Below are positions 40,901 to 54,145 of a stretch of 64,000 nucleotides of DNA, piece by piece. The notes under the pieces are model-generated. The model was not told where the DNA came from and did no database searches. It saw only the letters and a list, made by a program, of their open reading frames with translations. Every line of letters begins with the position of its first letter. Within the stretch, counting starts at the first letter, position 1. Location: the NCBI GenBank assembly GCA_964035545.1, contig OZ037765.1, positions 26,176,504-26,240,503 of the forward strand, given 5' to 3'. This stretch comes from Bugula neritina (taxonomy: Eukaryota > Bryozoa > Gymnolaemata > Cheilostomatida > Bugulidae). Both the position numbers and the translations under genes were made by a program.

Positions 40901-41677
40901 ATAATCTATTGAGATGCTATTTTAAAAAGTAGTCAAACATGGACAGCTGGATTGTGAACTCCATTTGGTTGATGGAAAAACCCATCATTTTATTTCGCTA
41001 ATAATTTGTTTGTTTCTTATGTTTGATCATTTTTAATTATGAATGAAACAGCTTTTTTGTTAGAAGCCATTTATGTTTGCAGGCGTATTTCCTCTTCAAA
41101 GTAAAGTCTTCAATACTTAGATGATAAATATTAACTTGACACTGTTCTCTAGTTCATGTACTATAAAATAGTCATACAGTTGCCGTTGGTTGGACTAAAT
41201 AATAAAAACAATTCTAACCTTGCTCTAAAGTGAGCTCTAAGGTGTAAACTACTTTTTGAATTTGTCTTCTCATTACTATAGTCCGTAATTTGATTGATTC
41301 TGTGGTGTTAAAATGATACTTTGTATGTCGCAATTAGCCCCAATCTCCATAGAGTGATGTTGCAGTTACACGGAAAAACACACCTAATTTAGTCTTTCTA
41401 TACATAATGCAAGGTTTATGTTTTCAGTTATTTGATACGGACAGCACATTCTTTTATTTTTAGCCCAACTATCTTGGCGTGCCTCTGGGATGTGACAGAT
41501 AAAGACATTGACAGATACACTCAACATATTATCAAAAATGGTCTTTCTTCTGATAAAGATAGACTCAGTCTGTTGGATCTCATCCCCTCTGCTAGGAAAG
41601 CCTGTAAACTTCAGTATCTTGTAGGCTGTGCTTCAGTAGTATATGGCCTCCCAGTTTTACTCTATAATAGCTCATAA
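22948..41677 (+). CDS. ESPL1: Separase (separin, peptidase C50), complete, 35 coding exons
   Basis: Exons: 22948-23025, 23129-23350, 23778-24218, 24324-24589, 24847-25058, 25687-25808, 25913-26103, 26480-26569, 26973-27101, 27303-27432, 27647-27853, 28197-28415, 28685-28907, 29267-29414, 29524-29681, 29894-30023, 30305-30531, 30683-30794, 31191-31365, 31580-31728, 32092-32212, 32343-32512, 32771-32994, 33462-33557, 33716-33871, 34180-34390, 34604-34710, 34845-34972, 35095-35205, 35340-35501, 35629-35799, 36239-36459, 36812-36895, 37049-37213, 41464-41677. These total 5970 nt (1989 residues plus stop), close to the human length (2120), with every phase consistent. Separase cleaves the cohesin kleisin at anaphase. 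The N-terminal two thirds are helical-repeat-like; exons 20-25 encode a Ser/Lys-rich linker; the C-terminus is the protease, with VVMCLDK, WESL, ILNPDNNLPATE, LGHGSG (His1868) and MGCSSG (Cys1894), spaced 26 residues as in human. Exon 23's acceptor and exon 27's GTTGTT donor are weak. The last intron holds another gene. Confidence 0.95.
26650..26830 (-). mobile_element. Possible tRNA-derived SINE in a separase intron
   Basis: Read on the minus strand, the segment contains gtcaggggttcaaacccctt, which has the shape of a tRNA T-arm with a B-box (GGTTCAAAC). Upstream sequence (gcagttgcagtctactagtt) has a tRNA-like D/A-box region, and a non-tRNA tail of about 90 bp follows. It lies between separase exons 8 and 9. 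No second copy was found in the window, so family membership is inferred from the B-box alone. Confidence 0.45.
32682..32766 (+). repeat. Duplicated intronic segment, copy 1 (abuts separase exon 23)
   Basis: About 85 bp (gtttatactctttctaagta ... cacatggttcatttaaggac) matches 33579-33664 with only a few differences. Copy 1 runs up to the acceptor of separase exon 23, which explains that acceptor's unusual lack of a pyrimidine tract. Confidence 0.85.
33539..33556 (+). other. Candidate separase self-cleavage motif (D-V-E-L-M-R) in the separase linker
   Basis: The last codons of exon 24 encode DVELMR (residues about 1408-1413), an exact fit to the separase substrate consensus [S/D]-x-E-x-x-R, in the Ser-rich linker between the helical and protease regions. 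Vertebrate separase is known to autocleave at ExxR sites in the equivalent linker. Weaker ExxR matches (ENIR at 32445-32456, ESVR near the end of exon 23) lack the acidic/Ser P6 residue. Function is inferred. Confidence 0.5.
33579..33664 (+). repeat. Duplicated intronic segment, copy 2 (separase intron 24)
   Basis: Near-identical partner of 32682-32766 in the same orientation, starting about 20 bp inside the intron after exon 24. Both copies share tctttctaagtatattttca and the cacatggttcA(C/T)TTAAGGA stretch. Confidence 0.85.
37301..37306 (-). terminator. Poly(A) signal of the nested FG-GAP gene
   Basis: AATAAA on the minus strand, 93 bp downstream of the stop codon and about 90 bp from the end of separase exon 34. 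The nested transcript can therefore finish without overlapping that exon. Confidence 0.55.
37399..40464 (-). CDS. Secreted FG-GAP/VCBS-type repeat protein, 6 exons, nested antisense in the last separase intron
   Basis: Minus-strand exons: 40464-40158, 39747-39514, 39239-39001, 38904-38753, 38324-38250, 37717-37399. All are GT-AG with matching phases, giving 441 residues. An N-terminal signal peptide (MNRMLYQATTLLIAVASTCT) is followed by repeated Asp-rich loops of the FG-GAP/VCBS beta-propeller type: WLDMDGDGRDDIV, YADLNNDNIKDLLV, ILSGDDNGKLYLL, VGDIDHDNFTEII. Such loops bind calcium in integrin-like propellers. The small 75-bp fifth exon was found by phase (GLDPGKSGVGKGAGGGVNLA) and bridges the propeller. 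An AATAAA lies about 95 bp past the stop. The whole gene sits within separase intron 34 (37214-41463). Specific function unknown; an extracellular or lysosomal role is only inferred from the signal peptide. Confidence 0.88.
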
Positions 41678-42798
41678 ACTCATGTACTCTATAGGTAGTT
41701 GGATGTAGGTTAAAATTACTTTCTCATAGTTTTTCAAGTTTTGTAATTATTAAATTATTTAGTACATCATTTAATTCATTGAGGGGATATTTTCTTTAAT
41801 TACTCAAATGGGGCTATTTTTTTAAAACTAATTGCCGATACAAATGTTATGTTTACTCGAAAACCCATAAAAATTTAATTATTTCTAGTTAATAGTGCAA
41901 TACATAATATTTACAATTTAAACTCAATTTTCAGTTTTGTTTCTGTTACAAATTTCTAGAGCAGGTATACTTTCAACTAAAATGCAAAAAATTCTCTTCA
42001 CACAAAAAACAGATCTAGCAGCATGATGCCAATCATTAAATGAAATTCAAACTAGTCATAATTGCTCCTGTGCCACATCTACACAAGTGCTTAGCCAGTT
42101 CTAACAAAAACCCTTCAATCAGGGGTTTCTCACAGAGATAGTGACTCTAAACTTGCGTGAGTGAGAGTCATTAAATAAAGTTGTTTTGGTAAATATTTAC
42201 AAATCGTTTTTAAATAATTTTGTAATAAACCTGATTCAACTGTTGGTCAGGTATACTGCTCACAAGAAGACAACTCCTTTCTTTATTAAATAGCGTTCCC
42301 CTTTAGGCATTTTTACACAATTCTTTCAGGAGAATGAGAAGACAACACTTCAATGGATATTACATGGCACAGATTTCGAGTTAGTGTTTTAGCAATAATG
42401 TTGCATATGAATGAGGACACAACTTCTTCATAAGCTTTGTTTATGTCGACAGATCACTGATTAACCAGTTTTACCAAGCTGTTATATCTTTACCCTATAT
42501 ACTTCAAAAGCAGCAGATTTAGATGACAGAAAACGATAATTATTTCGATTAGACTATTATACTAACAAAAATATGAAATCACCAAAAACCTCATGTAGCC
42601 TTTGCTATTAGAGTGAAGAAGATTTTATATACATGTATAATAATTAATATAGTTTTGCAAAGTAAATAGATGAAGCATAATATAATCCAGTAATCATATT
42701 GCACAAGTGAAAATTGCTGTAATTGTTTTATTTAGACCAGCTTCAAGTTATAGCACAATTTACAAAATCAGCATAAAATTATGCAATAGGAAAATATA
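41678..42798. other. Intergenic region between convergent separase and ALG14
   Basis: AT-rich 3' flanks of two convergent genes. It holds AATAAA on plus near 42174 (candidate separase signal, about 500 bp past the stop) and AATAAA on minus at 42732-42727 (67 bp past the ALG14 stop). No gene or repeat recognised. Confidence 0.55.
42727..42732 (-). terminator. Poly(A) signal of ALG14
   Basis: AATAAA on the minus strand, 67 bp after the ALG14 stop. Confidence 0.6.
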
Positions 42799-43449
42799 TT
42801 ATAGCAATCTGCCAATATATGTAGCCATTTTATATTTGTCAGCTAGATCTGGCCATTGTACAATAAAACTATCAGCAAGCGGATAGAGCAGTTTACCACT
42901 GAGCGATAGGCTAGTCACACGACATATACTTTCTACATAAACAAGCTTTATGTCATGAATAAAAAGTAATTTACAAATGAATGCTGTTAAGCATATTGGA
43001 ATACATGTTCCAGGACCATTACAGAGCAAAACATTAGGTTTTATTTTAAAAACGATAGGCAGTGTATAGACTGCTGCCTTGAGTGTTGTGTAGACTGATG
43101 ACGCATATGATTGGTGAACTTGCCGACTCCGAGGAATCTTGATTATACTATAGTCAGTGTCTTGAAGATGCAACTGAGTGTTCACTATCTTATCTACACT
43201 CAGCTCATCAGTTTCGGCAACAATATAATGTCGGGGTGTGAATTTAGCACCAATGTTTCTCATGAAAACTAACATCTCTTTTGTATGGCCACCAGAACCA
43301 ACTACTGACACAACCTTGACATTGTCTTTAGCTTTGAAATTTTCAGGAAAAAATTTGCCTTTTAATCGTATCTGTCTAATTCCCCAAAGAAGAGCTACTA
43401 ATCTGAGGCACACAAGTAGAATACTAGCAACAATAGCAATCACAATCAT
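42799..43449 (-). CDS. ALG14: UDP-GlcNAc transferase membrane subunit ALG14, single exon
   Basis: The uninterrupted 216-codon ORF matches the length of animal ALG14. An N-terminal membrane anchor (MIVIAIVASILLVCLRLVAL) is followed by the Rossmann-like domain with VVSVVGSGGHTKEM, the hallmark glycine-rich loop, then HYIVAETDELS, IPRSRQVHQSY, PNVLLCNGPGTCIP, LVYVESICR and DSFIVQWPDL. All of these are conserved ALG14 positions. ALG14 sits in the ER membrane and recruits the catalytic subunit ALG13 to the cytosolic face. The pair adds the second GlcNAc to the dolichol-linked precursor of N-glycans. The gene is convergent with separase. The lack of introns, among intron-rich neighbours, may reflect the family's simple gene structure or a retrocopy; an intact reading frame and an upstream ATG without in-frame extension favour a working gene. 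Confidence 0.95.
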   Translation of the reverse strand: MIVIAIVASILLVCLRLVALLWGIRQIRLKGKFFPENFKAKDNVKVVSVVGSGGHTKEMLVFMRNIGAKFTPRHYIVAETDELSVDKIVNTQLHLQDTDYSIIKIPRSRQVHQSYASSVYTTLKAAVYTLPIVFKIKPNVLLCNGPGTCIPICLTAFICKLLFIHDIKLVYVESICRVTSLSLSGKLLYPLADSFIVQWPDLADKYKMATYIGRLL

Positions 43450-45471
43450 TTTATTAAACTCCTGATCAGGTCATGTAGAAGGGCCTAAACAAAACATAGA
43501 ATCAAACATGTAAAAAATACTATTAGTACACATATTAAATTATTTGCAAAAGCTAAAAACTACATTTTTTAATGCCACTGCATATTATAACAAAAAAACA
43601 ATTTACCACCACCTAGTACGTGCTTGCATAATTACCTTAAAACCTTTTTACACTGTAAAGTAGACTAACTGACTAACTGAGAGAAAGCAAATCAAAACAC
43701 ATCATTATCAAGTCATCAATTTGCCAGCATGTGTAAGCTTAACCCTATCATGACTTTTATGACTTGAGTAACAATTTTATAAACCTTGATTATGTAAAAA
43801 GTAACTAGCTCTGTGTTATGTATATTTAAAATAATTACGTTGGTTTCTGAATAATCAATTATTGCACATAATCACTAAGGCCAAGCATGTTTATATGTAG
43901 TAGTGCCAGTGGTTTAACTAGAAACCATGAAAATCAAAATACACTAAAATTACAATTCAGTTACTTTGAGTGTGGCAATAAACTTAATAACAAATGTTAT
44001 GATTAGTCATTACATAGTGATAGTAATTGTGATAACTGATACTTATAGCTTAATCACAATGGTACGACTACTGGTAGTAAAATGTAATCTAGCAACAATA
44101 GTAATACTAATGCTTTAGTAATACTAATGCTAATAGCAATACAGTAAATAGTAATATTTATACTTGAGTCATATTATTTTACTTTTAGTTAAACTTAATA
44201 GTAAAACAAAAAGGTAGAAATAGAATAAATAATTTCCTTTTAAAAATACTTGCAAATATAATATTAGTTTATTACCTATACTAATACTTATACTTATAGT
44301 TATAACAACTATTACTGCTGTTGCTACTGCTACTACTACTACTACTACTATTAGAAATGCTAATACTAATAGTAATAATAGAAATAGAAGTAATAGTTTT
44401 TTCAGCAAGCCCTGGCGCTAGTACATAAGATTAAGTGTACCTGTACTCAGTCTCAGAGTCAGTATAACTATAAGTATAAGCATTGTGATTGTTTTATTGT
44501 TAATTGACGTACTTCAACTTCAAGCTCAACTTATAGTTATAGTTCAAATTGCAGCACTAGCTTAAACTAAAACTTTTAGTAAAACTAAAAGTAAAACTTA
44601 ACCTCAACCTGAGCATGTACTTGTAGTTGTACTTGTAGATGCATCGGTATGTTATCTGAGTTTAACTTCATGTTGAACTTGAAGTTGATGTTCAACATGA
44701 ACAACTAAAAGAAAATTTATAATTTAATTACTAAATCTAATAAACAATTACTAATTTTAGTAAATTACTATTAGACTTAGTTCACTTAGTATTACTTTTA
44801 CTATTAGTATTAGTATAAGTATTGGCACTACACTTTCACTTTGACTTAGACTTACACTTACAGTTACAGCCACACTCGTTTTTATTCTGATTCTCAATAA
44901 CTTGAAAATTAATTGCACAAAAATAAAATTGAAAATTAAATTACTATTATACCAATACTTCTACTTTTCGCTTCACTGAAAGTAAAACCTTTAGTTTTAC
45001 TAAATATTTTCTGGTTTATTGGTCGAAATCAATGAACTCAAATAATTATAATATCTTTTCCAGTTCACTGTTCAGTGGTCGAAATGACATGCCAAGTTTT
45101 TCGCCATTTAGTTTGCACGTATTTTAGGGCGGCCACACAACAGCCCTTTAAAGAATTACTGTAGAAAAATTGTACTTATAATGTAGTTGACCCTTTATTG
45201 ACGTTTTCATGCTTATTAGAATGCATGTCATTGGCCAGAACCTTTACCAGCTTACTAGTCCTAAATGCGCAACAAAATTGTTTTGCGAAAACTAAAAATA
45301 ATTGTTCCAATTTTTCTTTGCTTGTTAGAACATTATGAATATATTGCAAAGATTTAAATTAAATTTATATAAAAACATTTAAAACTTTAAAGTAAAAATA
45401 CTGCATAATATTTTTTGTCCAAAAAAAGAAGTGACTTATTACCTCGCGTCATGCCTGTTTGTCGCGTTTCA
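43450..45471. other. Intergenic region ALG14-PABPC with simple-sequence blocks
   Basis: Divergent promoters of ALG14 and PABPC must lie here. From about 44000 to 45000 much of the sequence is six-base-period DNA, including a (TAC)n/(ACT)n run at about 44315-44351. No gene recognised. Confidence 0.55.
44000..45000. repeat. Degenerate six-base-period simple sequence with a pure (CTA)n run
   Basis: Blocks such as agtaatactaatgctaatag and gctactgctactactactac (about 44329-44350) pass into longer variants such as aaacttttagtaaaactaaa and acttgtagttgtacttgtag. A similar patch with aagcttaagtttgacttg-type units lies at about 45890-46010. Style and period match the array at 20995-22560. Confidence 0.65.
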
Positions 45472-45615
45472 CTCCTTTTCCTCTAACGTGTAGAACGGAG
45501 AAGCCTCGTTTCATTACTACATTAAATATTCTAAAAAAAATTTGAAAAAAAATCTGTATAAAATACCCAAAAAAACTTAGCCCAATAAAAACCATCCTCA
45601 CTCTTCAAATCAAAG
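45472..45615 (+). promoter_or_regulatory. Predicted PABPC 5' leader exon: TOP-like start and A-rich autoregulatory-type tracts
   Basis: A pyrimidine run beginning with C (ctccttttcctct, 45472-45484) looks like a 5' terminal oligopyrimidine tract. It is followed by A-rich runs (ctaaaaaaaa, gaaaaaaaatctgtataaaa, ccaaaaaaac) at 45531-45576 and a good donor CAAAG|GTATTT at 45615/45616. PABP mRNAs in other animals are TOP mRNAs whose A-rich leader is bound by PABP for feedback repression. The exact start site is inferred. Confidence 0.5.
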
Positions 45616-49848
<4,233 letters not shown>

Positions 49849-50533
49849 AAGTTAATTGGTTGCCTCATAAGGATATCCATTAACAATAAAACCTTAAACT
49901 CATAAAAAAAATAGAAAAATGAAGCTGTAATATTTTGTTTTTGATGGCACTTGTTATCTCTTTTGTGTTGTTGTTAATGTTTATCTGTCATCTCATCGGA
50001 AAATAAATGTTGCATTTAAAAGCTTCATTCTCAGAATTATTTTGCCCCTAGAAACATTAGCTGAATTTTTTTTCACTATATATATATATATTATATCAGC
50101 TGCTAAACTGTGAAAAATGGCTACGAACTAGAGATATTTGTGTTTACTACATTGAGTAAAATGACCCATATCCTAGCTAAACTAAAATTTGCTCTGAAAT
50201 AACCTTTATAATTTGATCAAGTTGCATAACCAATATGCTTTATAGGTTAATAATGTGCATTATCATATAACCATACATTGCAAAAAATTGGCTTGCATTT
50301 TCAACTAAAGTCATAAAATATTTAGTCTAGCTGTTGTGTCTTGATCTGAACTGACAAAAAAGTATATATTTCTGCTCAACCTGGTAAAGTTGCAATTTGT
50401 TCACCTCAAACATGGTATTAATGGGAATATTGTAGAGATTTTGTATCGTTATATATCGGAAGGACAACTCCTCGCTGCTGATTCCCACTATGCATCACAA
50501 CACGATGTCTACATTTGCAGCTGACAACCGTAG
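49849..50533 (+). other. PABPC 3' UTR and flank
   Basis: AATAAA poly(A) signals occur at 49885-49890 and 50002-50007, the first only 37 bp past the stop. A short (TA)n tract lies near 50080-50098. Beyond this no feature is recognised until the transposon block starts at 50534. Confidence 0.6.
49885..49890 (+). terminator. Proximal PABPC poly(A) signal
   Basis: AATAAA 37 bp past the stop; a second AATAAA at 50002-50007 is an alternative distal signal. Confidence 0.55.
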
Positions 50534-50647
50534 CCCCCTGTTCACACATTGCCGCATCGTAAACCATAACAGCACAAACAAAATGGCGCTGCTGTTACAT
50601 TTGATCAAAGGGCGTTCACACATTGACGCAAAGTACAACGCATGTCG

Positions 50648-50666
50648 TTGAGTTATGACCAATCAT
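50648..50666 (+). repeat. LINE target-site duplication, left
   Basis: ttgagttatgaccaatcat, identical to 54127-54145. Confidence 0.9.
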
Positions 50667-50675
50667 GGTCACCTT

Positions 50676-53600
50676 TCACCGCCGTGGTCCTGCGCGGGTG
50701 GCGGGTTTTTGCTTGATACCAAGTTCTACCAGGCATCTCCATCGAACTCGATCTTCAGCATCTGCGCCATCTAGATCGAGCCATCTAAGGTCTGAGTTTA
50801 TTGTATCACACCATCTTTGCTTTGGTCTACCCCTAGGTCGAACTCCCTCAACTGTCATCTCTGACACTCTCCGGATGTCTTCCTCGCTTTCTCTTCTTCT
50901 AACATGTCCATACCACTGCATTCGTCTTTTCCTCATCAGGTCTTTAATTGGCATCACTCTCGCTTCTGCTGTTATTTCCTCATTTGGCTTATGATCCTCT
51001 AAACTGACATTCAAACTGTATCGCAGCATGCGCATCTCACATGATGACTTCTTGTCTGCCAGAGATTTTGTGATGAGCCAAGTCTCATTTCCGTATAGTA
51101 GGGTTGGTCTGATAGCTATTTTGTAAATCAGCACTTTGAGTTTTGTGGGCATTTTCTTGTCACAGAGCACACCAGACAGCTCTCTCCACTTATTCCAAGC
51201 CTTGGATATTCTCAGCTCAACCTCCCTCCGGCAGCCTCCCTCTTGTTGGATTGTTGTGCCCAAGTACTTGAATTTGGAACACTTAGGCAGGCTTTCTATA
51301 ACCTGACCACCATACTTCTTCATCCCGATGTTTTCTTGGTTTCCGACTGCTGGCAGATGCTCGGTTTTCTTTCGACTTATCTTCAATCCTGCTGCCTCTA
51401 TTTTCTCTCTCCAGATCTCTAACCTTCTTTCTAATCTCTCTCTATTACTGTCGCACAGGACCAGATCATCGGCAAATAGCATTGCCCATGGGCTGTCCTC
51501 GTTTATGTCTTCTGCTAGGACATCCATAATTATGATAAATAGCAGCGGGCTTAGCCTAGGGCCACACGATGCGTATTTTCGCATGCGAAAATTGAAATCA
51601 CAAGTAGCAAAGGTGTCCACTGTGCGCGTTGAGAAAACCTTCGCACTTGTCGCTCTGCATTTTCAACGCAAGTGCGAATCGTCTCTGTCGCCGTCCCCTA
51701 ATTGGCTGGTAGCTATTCAGCGAGCCCAATTTCTTTATTTAGTGCTATATTCCAGTAAATTGCGTTTTATTGAAAGCGAGTGCGATTTAAAAATGAAAGC
51801 TTTATTTACCACGCATCACTGACGCTACAGTGGACACCTTTGCTACTCGTGATTTTAATTTTCGCATGCGAAAATACGCACAGTGTGGCCCTAGGCTTAG
51901 TGCCGATCCTTGATGTAATTCGACTTCGATTTGGATTTTGCTTGTCAACCCAGAGTCTGTCCTAACACTAGTGCTGCAATCTTCGTATATGTCCTTTATG
52001 ATGTTGATGTACTGCTTTGGGACCATTCGCTTCCGTAGGCAGTGCCATATTAACTCACGTGGTATAGTGTCGTAGGCTTTTTCAAGGTCCACGAACACCA
52101 TATGGAGCTCTTTGTTGTGCTCTCTGTGCTTTTCTTGCAGTATTCGGAGGCAGAACATGGGTTCTGTGGTTGATTTCTCTTTCTGAAATCTATACTGATT
52201 TTGCTTGATTGTAACTAATTCTCTGATTCTCTGTTCAATGATCCTCTCTAATAGTTTGAGGCAGTGGCTTAGCAGTTTTATCCCCTTGTAGTTTCCACAG
52301 TCTAGTGGGTCTCTTTTCTGTTTATATATTGGTGTTATCGTGCTCTCTCTCCAGTCAGGTGGTATCCTTTCGGAGATGATATTGTTCAAACACGCTGTCA
52401 TCCATGTAGTTCCTCTCTCTTTCAGCAACTTTATGATGTCAATTGGTAGCTGGTCTGGCCCTGTGGCTTTGTTAGCTTTTATATTTTCTATCTGGGTGTT
52501 GACTTCATCTTCATGGATTTCCGGTATTGGTCCTTGCACTGGTAACTGCGGTGGCAGTTCCTCCCTGTTGTTCTCATTATTTAGTAGGCCATTGAAGTAG
52601 TTTTTCCATCTCTTTTTGATTTGCTCGTCTTCACACAGGATCTTTCCATTTACGTCTTTGACAAAAGGTATTCTGTCAATATCCTTAGATCTCCAGTGTC
52701 TAGTTTTAGCTAGGCGGTGGATGATCTTTGGTCAATTCTTGTCTAATTCATCATATACGTTTTCTGATGCTGCTTGTTTTGCTATAGCTACCTTTTCCTT
52801 GCTTATCTTGTTCCGGCTGGTGTATCGTTCTCTTGCTTCTTCTTTGTTTTCTTCACTTGCTATTTTCCACTCTTTCCATGCTTCTCTTTTTTCTTTCACT
52901 GCTGACTGTACTTCTTCATTCCACCACCAGGACTCTTTCTCTAGGTACTTTCCTGTCACTGACTCTCCGAGAATCTCCTTGGCTGGCTTCATGACCATTG
53001 GATAAGTTTCTGCCCACTGCAAACCTTCCTCAGTGTAGATTTCATCTAGCTTCTCACTCAGTTTCTCTAAGAGCTCTTTCCCCTTCGGCTTTCTGAGTTT
53101 CCACCAGCTAATCTTGCTTTCTCTTTTTCTGGGTCTTCTCTAATTCTTTCTGGCTAGGATTTCAACTACCAGAAGCCGGTGTTGAGATGCTACGGATTCG
53201 CCCAGGATCACTTTACAGTCCTTGATCTTGCTGATGCTTTCTCTTCTAATCCCGATGTAGTCAATTACAGTTTGATTCAGTCCACTCTTGAAAGTGTAGG
53301 TCTGGGCATCACTCTTAGTGAAGAATGTGTTTACCAGTGCCAGGTCGCACTCCCTAGCATAATTCAAAATTCTCTCTCCTTCTGCATTGATGTTTCTACG
53401 TGTCTTGCCACCATTCCATCTTTCAAAACCATCCCTCTCTACTCCAACATGACCATTGAGATCTCCGGCAACAATCAGTTCCTCCGAAGTGGGAATACTG
53501 TCCGATATTGCCCCGAGTTGAGTCCAGAATCTGTCCTTTTCTTCCTCTTCACACCCTTGTTGTGGTGCGTAGGCTGACACGATGTTATAGGTCTGCCGGG

Positions 53601-54006
53601 GCGTCACTAGCTTCATATTCATTATTCTATCTGACTTCCTCTCTACTTCTATAACATTGTCTTGCCATTCCTCTTTCAAGCAAATAGCAACTCCATTCTT
53701 AGGTCTTCCTCCTCCACTGTAATATAGTTTGATGCCTTCCCCTATGTTCCTTGCCTTTCCTCTGGATTTCCCACCCGTCCATCTTGTTTCCTGCAGGCAT
53801 AATATGTCAATGCTTCGCCTCACCATCAAATCAGCAATCTCTCGACTCTTAGCAGTCAGCGTACCAATGTTTAAAGTCGCTATCCTGATCTTCTGTAGCC
53901 TCGCTCGCATACTTCTCGCAGGGTCAGCAAGGCGATCTAACCTCTGCGCACCGCTTAACACGGGGGATGCCCTATCATGGTCTGGTATCTGTTGGTTTTC
54001 AAGCAT
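50676..54006 (-). pseudogene. LINE ORF: apurinic endonuclease plus reverse transcriptase, two nonsense codons and a MITE insertion
   Basis: The reading frame opens at an ATG at 54006. The APE-type endonuclease has IATLNIGTL, LCLQETRW, VAGDLNGHVG and SQHRLLV. The reverse transcriptase follows with ITPIYKQKRDPLDCGNYKGI, MVFVDLEKAYDTI, ELHQGSALS and LFADDLVLCD. The RTE-style C-terminus has RRMQWYGHVRRR and RPRGRPKQRWCD and stops at 50676. In-frame TAG (about 53141) and TGA (about 52733) interrupt it, and a 341-bp MITE (51555-51895) splits the RT between QGSALS and PLLF. No frameshift was noticed apart from these, so the copy died recently in relative terms. Confidence 0.9.
51555..51895. mobile_element. 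341-bp palindrome-ended MITE inserted in the LINE reverse transcriptase
   Basis: Terminal inverted repeats of about 68 bp begin cctagggccacac and have a handful of mismatches. Each arm contains the perfect 16-bp palindrome ttttcgcatgcgaaaa (51576-51591 and 51859-51874). The flanking 5-bp direct repeat is cttag (51550-51554, 51896-51900). Removing the element plus one repeat restores the RT frame exactly. No coding capacity; superfamily uncertain. Confidence 0.88.
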
Positions 54007-54126
54007 ATTGTTTGGGGCTGGGGTGTTTTACCGGCCGGATGCTCTTCCTGTCACCGAACCCTCTGTCTTTATCCGGGCTTGGGACCCGCTGAGATTTACA
54101 CTGGTTTGTGTACTCCTCAGGCGACA

Positions 54127-54145
54127 TTGAGTTATGACCAATCAT
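54127..54145 (+). repeat. LINE target-site duplication, right
   Basis: ttgagttatgaccaatcat, identical to 50648-50666; it immediately resumes the MITE copy-1 body (aatgaggttaattcttgtct). Confidence 0.9.

Larger units (their letters stand above)
50667..54126 (-). mobile_element. RTE-like non-LTR retrotransposon (LINE), essentially full length, with 19-bp target duplication
   Basis: The element is on the minus strand, bounded by the direct repeat ttgagttatgaccaatcat (50648-50666 and 54127-54145). The same sequence, in the uninterrupted MITE copies at about 54809 and 55494, reads ttgagctgtgaccaatcat. The target site is therefore proven by its empty paralogues. Without the internal MITE the element is about 3.1 kb. 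A GC-rich 5' leader of about 120 bp precedes the ORF (gggtcccaagcccggataaa, ggaagagcatccggccggta), of the type seen in invertebrate RTE elements. Confidence 0.9.

Noticed and set aside
42799-43449. ALG14 as a processed retrocopy
   Set aside because: It is intronless among intron-rich genes, but there is no poly(A) remnant or target duplication. The frame is fully intact and a proper poly(A) signal follows; kept as the functional gene.
44169-44408. Minus-strand ORF of Leu/Val/Ile runs resembling a membrane protein
   Set aside because: It is a translation of the (CTA)n-type tract; hydrophobicity is a by-product of the repeat.
53179-54130. Plus-strand ORFs over the LINE
   Set aside because: They are antisense shadows of the LINE endonuclease frame.
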